Assembly (NCBI RefSeq): GCF_035621455.1
Contig: NZ_CP141823.1
Coordinates: forward strand, 186,001-250,000
DNA length: 64,000 nucleotides
Origin: Vibrio natriegens NBRC 15636 = ATCC 14048 = DSM 759
GTDB lineage: Bacteria > Pseudomonadota > Gammaproteobacteria > Enterobacterales > Vibrionaceae
Direction of reading: 5' to 3'
The position numbers and the translations under genes were made by a program. Below are positions 28,528 through 37,766 of this stretch, in pieces. Position 1 is the stretch's first letter; every line of letters starts with the position of its first letter. The notes below the pieces were generated by a model. The model saw nothing but the letters and a program-made list of their open reading frames with translations. It was not told the origin of the DNA and did not search any database.

Positions 28528-28740
28528 ATGTCTAATAAAACAACTGGTTCTGTAAAATGGTTCAACGAAACTAAAGGTTTTGGTTTCCTAACTCAAGACA
28601 ACGGCGGCGCAGACGTATTCGTTCACTTCCGTGCAATCGTTTCTGACGGTTTCAAAACTCTTGCTGAAGGTCAAAAAGTGACTTTCGAAGTAGAGCAAGG
28701 CCAAAAAGGTCTTCAAGCTGCTAACGTTGAAGTAGCATAA
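28528..28740 (+). CDS. Cold-shock protein (CspA family)
   Basis: Single CSD/OB-fold RNA/DNA-binding protein of 70 residues. [12 protein letters not shown] is RNP1 and DVFVHF is RNP2, both intact. The ATG follows AAGGGA. The gap of over 300 bp to nifQ leaves room for the long 5' leader that controls such genes by temperature. Which paralogue it is cannot be told. It marks the end of nif block 1. Confidence 0.95.
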   Translation: MSNKTTGSVKWFNETKGFGFLTQDNGGADVFVHFRAIVSDGFKTLAEGQKVTFEVEQGQKGLQAANVEVA

Positions 28741-28753
28741 GATTTTAAGTAGG

Positions 28754-28781
28754 CGCAGGCTGTAGGAAACTACGGCTTGCG
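28754..28781 (+). terminator. Stable GNRA-capped hairpin after the cold-shock gene
   Basis: CGCAGGCTGTAG and CTACGGCTTGCG form a 12-bp stem, with two G-U pairs in the middle, closed by a GAAA tetraloop. No clear U-run follows, so it may be a terminator or an mRNA 3' stabiliser. Confidence 0.6.
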
Positions 28782-29010
28782 TCACTTATCTCTGATTATT
28801 ATAAATACCTCCCCCTTTTAAACTCCTCAATTCTCTTTATCTGATTCCCTTTCTTCTATTGATTTTGCCTTATAGCGAGCATCTTTCACGCTTTTAAGCT
28901 ATTACATGTCATACCCATACAAAATCCCAATCTTGATGAGTAAATGGTCAGATTATTGTGGGAATTGGTATTATGCCTATATTTAAACACGAGCCCCCGA
29001 GGTACAGATC

Positions 29011-29418
29011 ATGACTGATGAAGAAAGAATTGAACTTCAAAAAAACAACCCTCTCCATGGTCTTAAACTAGAGACGATGATCGCAGAACTAGCGGATTTT
29101 TATGGATGGGATATCTTAGATGCAGCAATGCGATTTAATTGTTTTCATACCAATCCCTCAGTCGCGAGTAGCGTGAAGTATTTAAAGAAAACAGATTGGG
29201 CAAGAGAGAAGTTAGAGAACTTTTATTTGTACCGATTTAAGCGCATGCCGAGAGCATCGAGTGAAGAGTTCGAACTGCCTCCACGCGCCCGTACGTTTCC
29301 AAACGGACTTAAACCTAAAGAGCCAATGGAACTGACGGTTGAGTCAATCTTGAAATCACAAGCTAAAGCCGCTTCAGCACATAAAGAACGCTCGTCTCGA
29401 GGCCGTTCTAAACGTTAA
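29011..29418 (+). CDS. VF530-family DNA-binding protein (DUF2132)
   Basis: Protein of 135 residues. The first 70 (NNPLHGLKLETMIAELADFYGWD and NCFHTNPSVASSVKYLKKT) are the VF530 fold, first defined from Vibrio fischeri and annotated as DNA-binding. The second half is a Pro/Arg/Lys-rich extension ending in KERSSRGRSKR, likely disordered and nucleic-acid-binding. Role unknown. It is a single gene between the cold-shock gene and a minus-strand secreted protein. Confidence 0.85.
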   Translation: MTDEERIELQKNNPLHGLKLETMIAELADFYGWDILDAAMRFNCFHTNPSVASSVKYLKKTDWAREKLENFYLYRFKRMPRASSEEFELPPRARTFPNGLKPKEPMELTVESILKSQAKAASAHKERSSRGRSKR

Positions 29419-29496
29419 TATCTGTGTAACTCATTACCCCGTAGTGCTGACAAACATAAAACCAATTCGGTTGTTCGGGTTGTTGGAATAGCAAAA

Positions 29497-29525
29497 AAGT
29501 GGAGGAGTTGTAATCTCCCCCACTT
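29497..29525. terminator. Terminator between convergent genes
   Basis: AAGTGG-AGGAG pairs with CTCCC-CCACTT around a TTGTAAT loop. On the minus strand TTTTTTGC follows, so it mainly ends the gene at 29560-30771. Confidence 0.7.
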
Positions 29526-29559
29526 CACTGTTATTGCAGCGACAAATACAAGCTATTCT

Positions 29560-30771
29560 CTACTCCCATACAAGGCCTTCAGGTAAATCAGGAAGCGCCC
29601 AATTATGGATATAGTTGATCACTCTTAACGAATCATCGGCCGCTTGTGTAAAGCCACGTGCATAATTCGTATTTACTTGGTCAACCGTAAAGACCTGAGG
29701 GTTTCCTGCTATATCAAGAAGAGGAACCACCTGATATGACAAAGTTGAAATCACCACTGGGGCATTAATATCCGGCTCTACGCCTGGAAGAACTAGCCCC
29801 ACTTCAATTCCGGAATACATAACATCACGGTAATAGCTATACCCCATAAAATTGAAATACCCGTTGTCATTAATACCTAGAGTGGTGTTGATATTAATAA
29901 CTAGATCGAGAGTGATAGATCCAAACTTATCTCCAGCCCCTGCTAAAAGCGCTGCGGCCGTATCCAAGTCTTCCGAACTCAATGCTTCAACACCGTTACC
30001 AGCCAAATGTCTAAGACCACCTAACTGCTCATCTGACAAAGTAAGATCAGGTAGATGACCATTTAGCATCAGTGCTTTATAGAGTGCCAAGTTTTCCAGT
30101 GGCGAATCGATGGTTTTGAATACATCCTCCGTAACCTCCACCTCAATTCGTCCAGCCGGGTCGATTCTCACACTAATCGCATTGTTAATATTAGACATCG
30201 CTTCATTGTAGGATGAGTCGATCACATCAACGGGTGATCTCGCAACACTCAAGCGACCAAAGTCCACTTCTTCAGCATAGCTTGCAAAAACGTAGTCCTC
30301 ATATCCCACTAAGCTTTCGACAATTTCACAATCACTGTTAAGTGGAATCAGTGTTAATCCATCTTCTGTTTGAAACTCTTCAGGAAGTAAAGGTAGCGGC
30401 TCCCCGGTGACTACATCGGTAGCCTGTTCATTTGCGATTGGCTGGAAGCAACCATTATCATCTTGTTGCGATATGTATAACGTTGCGTCCAATTCATCCC
30501 AGTCCCAGGTATATTTCACTGGCTCACCATTGTCATTGCGGACAATAATAAGCAAGTCACCGTAAAGGTCGCCTTTACTCACGCCCGGATCATTATTACC
30601 TCTGCCTGGCTTTCCATCTCTACCTTGATTCCCAGCCCAAGAAGGACGATCTGAGCTATCATCAGCGGACAGAGCGAAAGGAAGCGACAAGAATAATAGT
30701 AGCGCGAGCGCCATACTCACAAACATAAGTACATTCATGCTTATGCTTTTAATTGGTGTGTAGTCTTTCAT
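29560..30771 (-). CDS. Unknown secreted protein with signal peptide
   Basis: I do not recognise this protein of 403 residues. The start at 30771 lies six bases after AAGGAG; an adjacent ATG at 30774 and a longer frame to 30804 are less likely. A hydrophobic segment at residues about 10-35 ends FALSADDSS, suggesting Sec export. Next comes a Gly/Asp/Arg-rich stretch (WAGNQGRDGKPGRGNN), then mixed beta-type sequence with a helical EDLDTAAALLAGAGDKF region. Only two cysteines are seen, spaced so that a disulfide is possible. No catalytic motif stands out. It is alone on its strand with its own terminator. Confidence 0.75.
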   Translation of the reverse strand: MKDYTPIKSISMNVLMFVSMALALLLFLSLPFALSADDSSDRPSWAGNQGRDGKPGRGNNDPGVSKGDLYGDLLIIVRNDNGEPVKYTWDWDELDATLYISQQDDNGCFQPIANEQATDVVTGEPLPLLPEEFQTEDGLTLIPLNSDCEIVESLVGYEDYVFASYAEEVDFGRLSVARSPVDVIDSSYNEAMSNINNAISVRIDPAGRIEVEVTEDVFKTIDSPLENLALYKALMLNGHLPDLTLSDEQLGGLRHLAGNGVEALSSEDLDTAAALLAGAGDKFGSITLDLVININTTLGINDNGYFNFMGYSYYRDVMYSGIEVGLVLPGVEPDINAPVVISTLSYQVVPLLDIAGNPQVFTVDQVNTNYARGFTQAADDSLRVINYIHNWALPDLPEGLVWE

Positions 30772-31047
30772 CATCTGCTCCTTAGCGTATGGATACGCTC
30801 CCATCGCAATACATTGCTTAAGAGAAAAAAGACTGTCTGACTTAATTAAGTTTTTAACACCACCAAATTAACTGTAGAGTAGAATTCATAAGCAACCGCT
30901 AATATACGCAAGCGTTTTGATACGGATCAATTGAATATCAATTAAGTTTCTTAGTAGACGCTACAATGTTGATACAGAAACGGTCTCAGAGGATAAAGGT
31001 TTCGCCTTCAGAAAACCTTGTACAAAGTCCACCAGCCTTGGGCCGGA

Positions 31048-31689
31048 TTAACTTAAGCTTGCTAGCCTTGCTGCAAAGCCCATAAAGAACATACCTAGTA
31101 ACCCGTTGCCTAACTTTGCTAACACTTTATTATCTTTGAATAATTGAGTTAATGATGAACCCAGAAAGATCAGCGTACTCAAATAAATGATGCTAAAAAC
31201 TTCTAAGATAAACGCCAGGATCAAGTATGAAATCCACGTGTGTTCGTACGTATAATCGATAAACTGGATAAAGAAAGAGACGTAAAACAGGATTGCTTTT
31301 GGATTGGTCAGACTTAACGTCAGCGACTTAGCAAACACATTTTCGCGTTTCTTAGGGCGAGCGACGTCTGATTCACCATCATCACTTTTGCTCATTAACT
31401 GATGAATGATTTTCACCCCTAAATACAGCAAGTACGCGGCACCCAAGTAGCGAATGATCGTGAACAGGACGGGAGAAGCTTGAATTAACGAAGCAACACC
31501 TAGGTAAGAGAGCAAAATTAAAACCGCGTCACCAATAAGCACACCAGAAGCTGCTTTATAGCCCGCCTTAACACCCAGCGATGAGCTCGATTTCAACACA
31601 TAGAGAGAGTTTGGACCCGGAGCAAGAATGATCATGGTCAGACCGACCAAATACGTCCATATATTAATTACGCCAAACATCTCCAACAT
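31048..31689 (-). CDS. leuE: LeuE-like amino-acid exporter (LysE/RhtB family)
   Basis: Inner-membrane exporter of 213 residues with six helices. The ATG at 31689 (MLEMFGVINIWTYLVGLTMI) follows GAAGGG. PGPNSLYVLKSS is the family motif, and the protein follows E. coli LeuE along its whole length (NPKAILFYVSFFIQFID, and a C-terminal GFAARLA), which points to leucine and other neutral amino acids. It is divergent from the gluconate TRAP operon. Confidence 0.85.
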   Translation of the reverse strand: MLEMFGVINIWTYLVGLTMIILAPGPNSLYVLKSSSSLGVKAGYKAASGVLIGDAVLILLSYLGVASLIQASPVLFTIIRYLGAAYLLYLGVKIIHQLMSKSDDGESDVARPKKRENVFAKSLTLSLTNPKAILFYVSFFIQFIDYTYEHTWISYLILAFILEVFSIIYLSTLIFLGSSLTQLFKDNKVLAKLGNGLLGMFFMGFAARLASLS

Positions 31690-31882
31690 GACGAACAACC
31701 CTTCTACCAAATGACATCGAACAGAATTACGAGATATAACTGAAACAAATAGCAAAGTCTATCTCAGCGCGAAGAATTCCATCGAAAATATATAAACCCT
31801 CATTCATAAACAGACATCTCATTCATGTTAGAAACTAATTAAAGATGTTACGGAACGTGATCAAACTCGTAGATTTCAACCG

Positions 31883-31898
31883 ATGTTACCGGTAACTT
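31883..31898 (+). promoter_or_regulatory. GntR-type operator 1
   Basis: ATGTTACCGGTAACTT is nearly identical to the E. coli GntR operator ATGTTACCGGTAACAT. It lies 75 bp before the TRAP binding-protein gene. Confidence 0.85.
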
Positions 31899-31903
31899 AC
31901 GAA

Positions 31904-31919
31904 ATGTTCCCGGTAACAT
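31904..31919 (+). promoter_or_regulatory. GntR-type operator 2
   Basis: ATGTTCCCGGTAACAT, starting 21 bp after operator 1 (two helical turns), so two repressor dimers could bind the same face. Confidence 0.85.
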
Positions 31920-31972
31920 TCGGGCGTAGTAGGAATACAAGTAGATCCGATAATAAATTAAAGGACGAATGA

Positions 31973-32989
31973 ATGAACATCATACAAAAATCCCTAACCT
32001 CAGCTATCTCACTAGCGTTGCTATCCACTTCCGCTTTCGCTGCTGACTTTAACTTTAAGTTTCAATCCAGTGACCCATCTGGTGACAAGAACTTTCAGGT
32101 TCAAAAAGAGTGGACGGAACGCGTAGAGCAAATGTCTGGTGGTCGTATTGAAATCGACCTACTGCCTGTTGGTGCTGTGGTTAAACACACAGAAACCTTA
32201 GGCGCTATCAAAATGGGCGTTATCGATGGTCACATTACCGCAACAGGTTACTTTACTGGCCAAGATCCAGCGTTTGGCCTGATCGGTAATATGGTTGGTG
32301 CATGGTCAGACACTCGCCAACTACTTCAATACATCAACTACGGTGGTGGTTATGAGTTAATGACTGAGCTCTATGCACCATACGGCGTGAAATACATTGG
32401 CGGTTCAACAACAGGCGTAGAGTCGTTTGTATCTAAGGTGCCACTAAATGGCGTTGATGATCTAAAAGGTCTTAAGCTTCGTGCTCCGGAGGGTCTGGTT
32501 CAACAAGTATTTGCGGCTGCAGGTGCGACCCCAGTAAACCTACCAGGTTCAGAGGTCTTTACGGGTTTGAGTAAAGGCGTTATTGATGCTGCTGACTACA
32601 CCGTTTTCTCTACTAACCATCAAGCAGGCATGAACGATATCGCAACTCACCCAGTTCAACCTGGCTTCCACTCACTGCCAACGATTGATATCTCAATGAG
32701 TCAGAAAAAGTGGGACAAACTACCAGCCGATCTTCAAGAGATCATGACGGTATCGGTTCGTGACTTTGCTGAAGATATTACGACTCAACTGCGTATTGCA
32801 GACCAGAAAGCCGTTAAAGAAGCTGAAGCGAACCCTAACATTACCATCCACGACTGGTCGGAAGAAGAGCGTAAGAAGTTCCGTCTGATAGCGATGGGCG
32901 AGTGGGAAAAATATGCTGAACTCTCTCCTAATGCGAAAAAAGTTTACGATTCTATTACGACTTACCTAAAAGACTCGGGTCTTCTATAA
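31973..32989 (+). CDS. TRAP transporter substrate-binding protein, probably gluconate
   Basis: Periplasmic DctP-type binding protein of 338 residues with a Sec signal peptide (cleavage about SAFA-ADF). LKGLKLRAPEGLVQQVFAAAG carries the conserved Arg that binds the substrate carboxylate. It heads a P-Q-M-gntK operon preceded by two GntR operators, so gluconate or a related sugar acid is the likely ligand. Confidence 0.9.
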   Translation: MNIIQKSLTSAISLALLSTSAFAADFNFKFQSSDPSGDKNFQVQKEWTERVEQMSGGRIEIDLLPVGAVVKHTETLGAIKMGVIDGHITATGYFTGQDPAFGLIGNMVGAWSDTRQLLQYINYGGGYELMTELYAPYGVKYIGGSTTGVESFVSKVPLNGVDDLKGLKLRAPEGLVQQVFAAAGATPVNLPGSEVFTGLSKGVIDAADYTVFSTNHQAGMNDIATHPVQPGFHSLPTIDISMSQKKWDKLPADLQEIMTVSVRDFAEDITTQLRIADQKAVKEAEANPNITIHDWSEEERKKFRLIAMGEWEKYAELSPNAKKVYDSITTYLKDSGLL

Positions 32990-33001
32990 GTTGTTAAAAA
33001 A

Positions 33002-33021
33002 AGGGAGGTTTACTCCTCCCT
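33002..33021 (+). terminator. Intra-operon hairpin after the TRAP P gene
   Basis: AGGGAGG pairs with CCTCCCT and is followed by ATTTCATTT. Placed between the P gene and the Q gene, it could attenuate or stabilise so that binding protein exceeds membrane subunits. Confidence 0.6.
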
Positions 33022-33042
33022 ATTTCATTTGGAATTAGACAT

Positions 33043-33591
33043 ATGAAAGAATCAGACACAAATCTAGCGGCTGAAATGCCCCAGAATATTCTCGACAAAG
33101 CAATAACCAAAATCAGTGAGCTGTTTAGTTTATTGTTTGTTGCCACCGTCATCATTTCATTTTACGAAGTAGCAAGCCGCTATTTGTTTAACTCACCAAC
33201 CATGTGGGTGCACGAAACCGCCTCCTTTATTGGTGGAGCACTGTTTGTGATCGGCGGGGCCTACGCTCTCGCAACCGACAAACATGTAAGAGTCGTTCTC
33301 GTTTACGATGCGGTATCGCAAAAGACAAAACGTTACCTGAATGTCTTTCACCATCTAGCAGGGTTACTGTTTAGCGGGTTATTGATTTATGCAGCGTGGC
33401 AAACTGTGGCTAACTCTTGGTTTGCTCCTTGGGGTGGATTGAGATTAGAAACCTCGGGCTCCGCTTGGAATCCTCCATTTCCTGCCCTGCTTAAAGGCAT
33501 CATTTTATTTACCGTTTGCCTGATGTTTATTCAATTCATTTTGCATTTGATTAAAGAAATTCAACAACTAAGGGACGAAGGCGATGAATAA
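33043..33591 (+). CDS. TRAP transporter small permease (DctQ type)
   Basis: Membrane protein of 182 residues with four helices, the small subunit of a TRAP carrier. The motif YEVASRYLFNSPTMWVHE is typical of DctQ. It overlaps the large permease gene by 8 bp. Function as gluconate carrier follows from its operon. Confidence 0.9.
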   Translation: MKESDTNLAAEMPQNILDKAITKISELFSLLFVATVIISFYEVASRYLFNSPTMWVHETASFIGGALFVIGGAYALATDKHVRVVLVYDAVSQKTKRYLNVFHHLAGLLFSGLLIYAAWQTVANSWFAPWGGLRLETSGSAWNPPFPALLKGIILFTVCLMFIQFILHLIKEIQQLRDEGDE

Positions 33592-35020
33592 CTTATCTTC
33601 TACAAAACCTTCTGTTGGGAGCTACAAACCAGTGTTCCTTGTCATCGGCCTTCTGACCTTAGCGGCTGCTTTAGGATGGGTTGGTGTGCAAACCTTCACA
33701 TCGAACTTGTCATCAATTGGTATCGAGTACGGCAGCTTGCTGATGCTGGTGTTGATGATTGGTCTATTGTTGACTGGTATGCAACTCGCTTTCGTAACAG
33801 GCCTTGTCGCACTGATCTTTACCTTAGGCTGGTTTGGCGTTGATGCACTACCGCTTATTACGAGCCGTATTTTCAGCTTCGTCAGCGGTTACGTATTCCT
33901 TGCGGTACCAATGTTTGTACTGATGGCTGCGTTGCTCGACCGCTCAGGAATTGCCCGAGACTTGTTCGATGCAATGAAGAGCGTCGGCCGTAAAGTTCGC
34001 GGTGGGGTTGCGGTTCAAACCTTGCTTGTTGCGGTGATCCTTGCATCTATGTCGGGCGTTATCGGCGGTGAAACGGTACTGCTTGGTATTCTTGCTCTGC
34101 CACAAATGCTAAGACTGGGCTATGACCGTAAGTTAGCGATCGGCACCACATGTGCTGGCGGTGCACTAGGCACCATGCTACCACCGAGTATCGTTCTGAT
34201 TATCTATGGTTTGTCGGCTTCCGTATCAATTGGCGAACTATTCAAAGCGGCATTCTTACCAGCGTTTATTCTGGCAATGTTCTACATGGCTTACGTACTG
34301 ATTCGCTGTAAGCTGAATCCCGACCTTGCTCCGTTACCTTCAGAAGAAGACCTGGCTAAAGATGCTGAAGCTCATCCAAGTTACTTCAAAGCGCTGTTCT
34401 TCCCTTTGCTATCGGTAGCGACGGTTCTAGGAAGTATTTACACCGGTATTGCATCAGTTACCGAAGCCTCTGCTCTGGGTGTGGTTGGTATTGCTATCAG
34501 CGCGGCTATCCGCAAAGAACTTAATTGGAAGATGATCAAAGAGTCTTCTATCGCGACGATGCGTACCTGCGGCATGATCATGTGGATTGGTATCGGCGCT
34601 TCAGCTTTGGTTGGCGTATACAACCTAATGGGCGGTATCGACTTTGTAGAGGAAACGATTCTCGCTCTAAGTGGCGGAAACGCGATGTCTACCTTGCTTA
34701 TCATGATGGCGATTCTGTTCGTTCTGGGTATGTTCCTGGACTGGGTTGGCGTTGCACTACTGACTATGCCGATTTTCGTCCCGATCATCACAGGCCTTGG
34801 AATGGACCCAATCTGGTTTGGTGTGGTGTTCTGTCTAAACATGCAGGTCGCGTTCTTGTCGCCACCTTTTGGTCCAGCAGCATTTTATCTTAAGTCTGTT
34901 GCGCCTAAAGACATTAGCCTTGGTGAAATATTCACTGCACTACTTCCGTTTATAGCACTACAAGTTAGTGTTCTTGCTCTCGTGATTGTTTTCCCAGAGC
35001 TTGCATTATGGTGGCGATAA
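33584..35020 (+). CDS. TRAP transporter large permease (DctM type)
   Basis: Membrane protein of 478 residues with about 12 helices, forming the Na+-driven translocation pathway. AVPMFVLMAALLDRSGIARDLF, GTMLPPSIVLIIYG and LNMQVAFLSPPFGPAAFYLK are DctM signatures. It lies between the small permease and gluconokinase and completes the transporter. Confidence 0.93.
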   Translation: MNNLSSTKPSVGSYKPVFLVIGLLTLAAALGWVGVQTFTSNLSSIGIEYGSLLMLVLMIGLLLTGMQLAFVTGLVALIFTLGWFGVDALPLITSRIFSFVSGYVFLAVPMFVLMAALLDRSGIARDLFDAMKSVGRKVRGGVAVQTLLVAVILASMSGVIGGETVLLGILALPQMLRLGYDRKLAIGTTCAGGALGTMLPPSIVLIIYGLSASVSIGELFKAAFLPAFILAMFYMAYVLIRCKLNPDLAPLPSEEDLAKDAEAHPSYFKALFFPLLSVATVLGSIYTGIASVTEASALGVVGIAISAAIRKELNWKMIKESSIATMRTCGMIMWIGIGASALVGVYNLMGGIDFVEETILALSGGNAMSTLLIMMAILFVLGMFLDWVGVALLTMPIFVPIITGLGMDPIWFGVVFCLNMQVAFLSPPFGPAAFYLKSVAPKDISLGEIFTALLPFIALQVSVLALVIVFPELALWWR

Positions 35021-35054
35021 ATCTGCCCATTAAGCCTAATTATGAGTTGATACT

Positions 35055-35537
35055 ATGAATAAAAAATATGTCGTTATGGGTGTTTCTGGGTGCGGTAAAT
35101 CTTCTATCGGTGACTCGCTGGCAAAATCGCTGAACATCCCTTTTTTCGATGGTGATGATTACCATCCAACGGAGAACGTTGAAAAAATGAGGAATGGCAT
35201 CCCTCTTACCGACGAAGACAGAAAAGAATGGCTGTTAACCTTAAATGCGTTAATACAGGAACAGGAAAACTTGGTACTGGCATGCTCTGCCTTAAAACCA
35301 GAATACAGAGAAACATTAAGAGCAGGCTGTAATGATCTCACGTTCTGCTATTTAAAAGGTGATTTTGACACGATATGGGCTCGTCTAAAGGCCAGAGAAG
35401 ATCACTATTTCCAAGGTTCAGCGATGCTAGAAAGCCAGTTTAATACTCTGATCGAACCCACCGAGCAGGAGGCAATCTATATCGATATCAATCAGCCACC
35501 GGAAAAAGTGGTTGGAGATATCCTCGCAAAAGTTTGA
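35055..35537 (+). CDS. gntK: Gluconokinase
   Basis: Cytoplasmic kinase of 160 residues that phosphorylates gluconate to 6-phosphogluconate. GVSGCGKSS is the P-loop, and FDGDDYHPTENVEKMRNGIPLTDEDR is the family's substrate and lid region. As last gene of the TRAP operon it identifies gluconate as the imported sugar acid. Confidence 0.94.
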   Translation: MNKKYVVMGVSGCGKSSIGDSLAKSLNIPFFDGDDYHPTENVEKMRNGIPLTDEDRKEWLLTLNALIQEQENLVLACSALKPEYRETLRAGCNDLTFCYLKGDFDTIWARLKAREDHYFQGSAMLESQFNTLIEPTEQEAIYIDINQPPEKVVGDILAKV

Positions 35538-35541
35538 TCAA

Positions 35542-35570
35542 AAAGGGCTGGTACTCCAGCCCTTTCTTTT
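35542..35570 (+). terminator. Terminator of the gluconate operon
   Basis: AAAGGGCTGG-TACT-CCAGCCCTTT followed by CTTTT: a 10-bp perfect stem and U-run, a textbook Rho-independent terminator. Confidence 0.9.
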
Positions 35571-35635
35571 GATCCTACCTGTTAGCTTGTAACAGTTGAT
35601 TATTCGTCATCACTCCATGCCCTTTGCTGAACCGA

Positions 35636-36556
35636 CTAAACATGGCGAACTCTGGTTTGCAACAAGTGCTTGAATAACTTGGAAGCAAAGCTATTCATCA
35701 ACGAGGCTATGATGATGAGTGCAATTCCGACGACCTGATAGATAGAAAAGCTCTCTTCAAAAAACAGCACTTGCCATATCGCGGTGAACAACAAACTGGT
35801 AAAGATCAACGGTGCAACTTGAGAGTTATTTTCGGCCAGCTTATACGCTTTAGAGCGGAAAATTTGATTGCCTACGACGGATATCGAGAGCCCGAAAAGG
35901 CATATCCACACCAATAAATTTCCCTGCGGCGCTAACAATATCTGCATGTCTGGTTCTGACAAACCAGATATGAAAGATAATGGCAGAACGCTCAGAGCAG
36001 CAATAAGAAATGTCCAGCTATTAAGAACAGAAGGCGTCACCTCCCTTTTGCTAGCGCGAAACAGACTCACCTGTGACCCTGCACTGAACAGTCCCGAAGC
36101 TAAACCAATTAACAGCTCCGGTCTAAACTGAATCCCGGACACTTCACCAGCCAGCATTAAAACGCCAATAAAAGTCGCGGCTAAACCGAATTTCGTTTCT
36201 GTTTTTATCTTTACTTTAAAAAACAGCTTTTCTAAAACGGCAATAAAAAGCGGCCCTGTTGCAAAAAGTACCGAGCTTTCGACCAGGGATAACGTATTCA
36301 ATGAGGCAATGAAGCACAACTGGCATGCAGCGATGCATAGCCCACGAATAATAATAGGCTTTACTACTTTACGTGGCGGCATAGGTAACTTTGAAGCCAC
36401 TACAATTGCAAAAAGCAACAAGGTTGGCATAAGAAAACGGAGAAACGTAAGCAGCTCAATACCCATCATTTCGGTAAGTTTTTTTAATAGAAGTCCAGTT
36501 AATGACAAACTGAACGTTGAAATTAGCATATAAGGTACAGCGTGGTTCTTCGACAA
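35636..36556 (-). CDS. EamA-family (DMT) permease
   Basis: Drug/metabolite-transporter superfamily membrane protein of 306 residues, with ten helices from two EamA repeats. The TTG start at 36556 is supported by GGAGG eight bases upstream; the next ATG is nine codons inside. It is divergent from a LysR gene, its probable regulator. Substrate unknown. Confidence 0.88.
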   Translation of the reverse strand: MSKNHAVPYMLISTFSLSLTGLLLKKLTEMMGIELLTFLRFLMPTLLLFAIVVASKLPMPPRKVVKPIIIRGLCIAACQLCFIASLNTLSLVESSVLFATGPLFIAVLEKLFFKVKIKTETKFGLAATFIGVLMLAGEVSGIQFRPELLIGLASGLFSAGSQVSLFRASKREVTPSVLNSWTFLIAALSVLPLSFISGLSEPDMQILLAPQGNLLVWICLFGLSISVVGNQIFRSKAYKLAENNSQVAPLIFTSLLFTAIWQVLFFEESFSIYQVVGIALIIIASLMNSFASKLFKHLLQTRVRHV

Positions 36557-36651
36557 GATAGTATCCTCCCTATTGACGAGCCCATACTAGAGCAATGACA
36601 ACAGAGAAAAAAACGAATATATTTAAACAAACCTGTTAGATAAACTTACAA

Positions 36652-37560
36652 ATGAATAAACGACCACCTCTGAAATCTCTTTACGCATTTGTTGCGGTCG
36701 CAGAAACCGGCAGCATGACTGAAGCCGCTGGTGTACTTAGCGTGAGCCACTCTGCAATCAGCCAAGCGATAAAAAGCCTTGAATCAATCATCGGGCAACC
36801 ATTGTTTCAACGAGTCGGCAGGCAGGTTCAACTCAATTCAGTTGGCCAGAAGTACTACAATGACATTGCTCCGGCATTAAAAACGATCGTTGATGCGACG
36901 GAAGCCGTTACTCACCAGCCACAATCAAATCGAATCACACTGAATATGATTAACTCTCTGGCAATCCATTGGTGGGTACCAAGAGTCGATAACTTCCAAC
37001 AATACGCCCCGAACGCGGACATTCGTCTGTCTAATCTAATCGGTCCTTTTGATTTAAACCAAGAAGGTGTGGACGTAGCAATCATTCACGGTAAGTCCGA
37101 TGAATGGGAAGACTACTATTGCGAAAAGCTCGGAGATGATGAGCTGTTACTGGTGTGCAGCCCTGACCTGTTGGATTCATCACAAGACATCCCGTCCGCT
37201 GCTGAATTATTGCAACGCTATCCTGCGATTTATGCTGAAAACCTGCGTAGAAAGCAGGACTGGAGTGTTTGGTGTCAGGGTAACTCTCTGCCCGTTCCTA
37301 AGAAGCAAAATAATTTGAGTTTTATCGCGTCAATACACGCCGTTCAGGCCGCAATCCGAAAGCTGGGTGTTTTCGTTACACACCGATTATTCGTCCGTGA
37401 TGAAATTAAGCACGGCTTGTTGGTAGAAATAGGGTCGCCAGTTAAAAACCCGCATTTGGAGTTTTTCTTTGTTTGCAAACCAGAAAAACTGCGTAACGAA
37501 AATGTTCTTAAGTTGAAATCTTGGTTGAGTAAGGAATTTAATAACACGTCGGATGAATGA
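36652..37560 (+). CDS. LysR-family regulator (GcvA-like subgroup)
   Basis: Regulator of 302 residues. The HTH contains GSMTEAAGVLSVSHSAISQAIK. The effector domain has the GcvA-type start ITLNMINSLAIHWWVPR. It is divergent from the EamA permease at 35636-36556, 95 bp apart, and followed by a minus-strand gene. Confidence 0.9.
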   Translation: MNKRPPLKSLYAFVAVAETGSMTEAAGVLSVSHSAISQAIKSLESIIGQPLFQRVGRQVQLNSVGQKYYNDIAPALKTIVDATEAVTHQPQSNRITLNMINSLAIHWWVPRVDNFQQYAPNADIRLSNLIGPFDLNQEGVDVAIIHGKSDEWEDYYCEKLGDDELLLVCSPDLLDSSQDIPSAAELLQRYPAIYAENLRRKQDWSVWCQGNSLPVPKKQNNLSFIASIHAVQAAIRKLGVFVTHRLFVRDEIKHGLLVEIGSPVKNPHLEFFFVCKPEKLRNENVLKLKSWLSKEFNNTSDE

Positions 37561-37621
37561 TGACTAAGAGCGCGCCATTTGGCACCACACCACCATTCGG
37601 TTTAGTTTATCGGCAATTATA

Positions 37622-37666
37622 AGAAAAGCCCGGCTATAGGAAACTGTTTACTTCCTGGCCGGGCTT
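37622..37666 (-). terminator. Terminator downstream of exeM
   Basis: AAGCCCGGC (37626-37634) and GCCGGGCTT (37658-37666) form a 9-bp stem with further pairing inside (TAGGAA/TTCCTG). On the minus strand TTTTCTTAT follows, so it serves exeM. Confidence 0.8.
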
Positions 37667-37766
37667 AAGTGACTGTGATTTAAGTGACATTACTTATCTG
37701 GAAGGTAAAACTATCCATACAAATAAAATCAACCTAAAAACCTTCACTTCAATAAACACTTATGTC

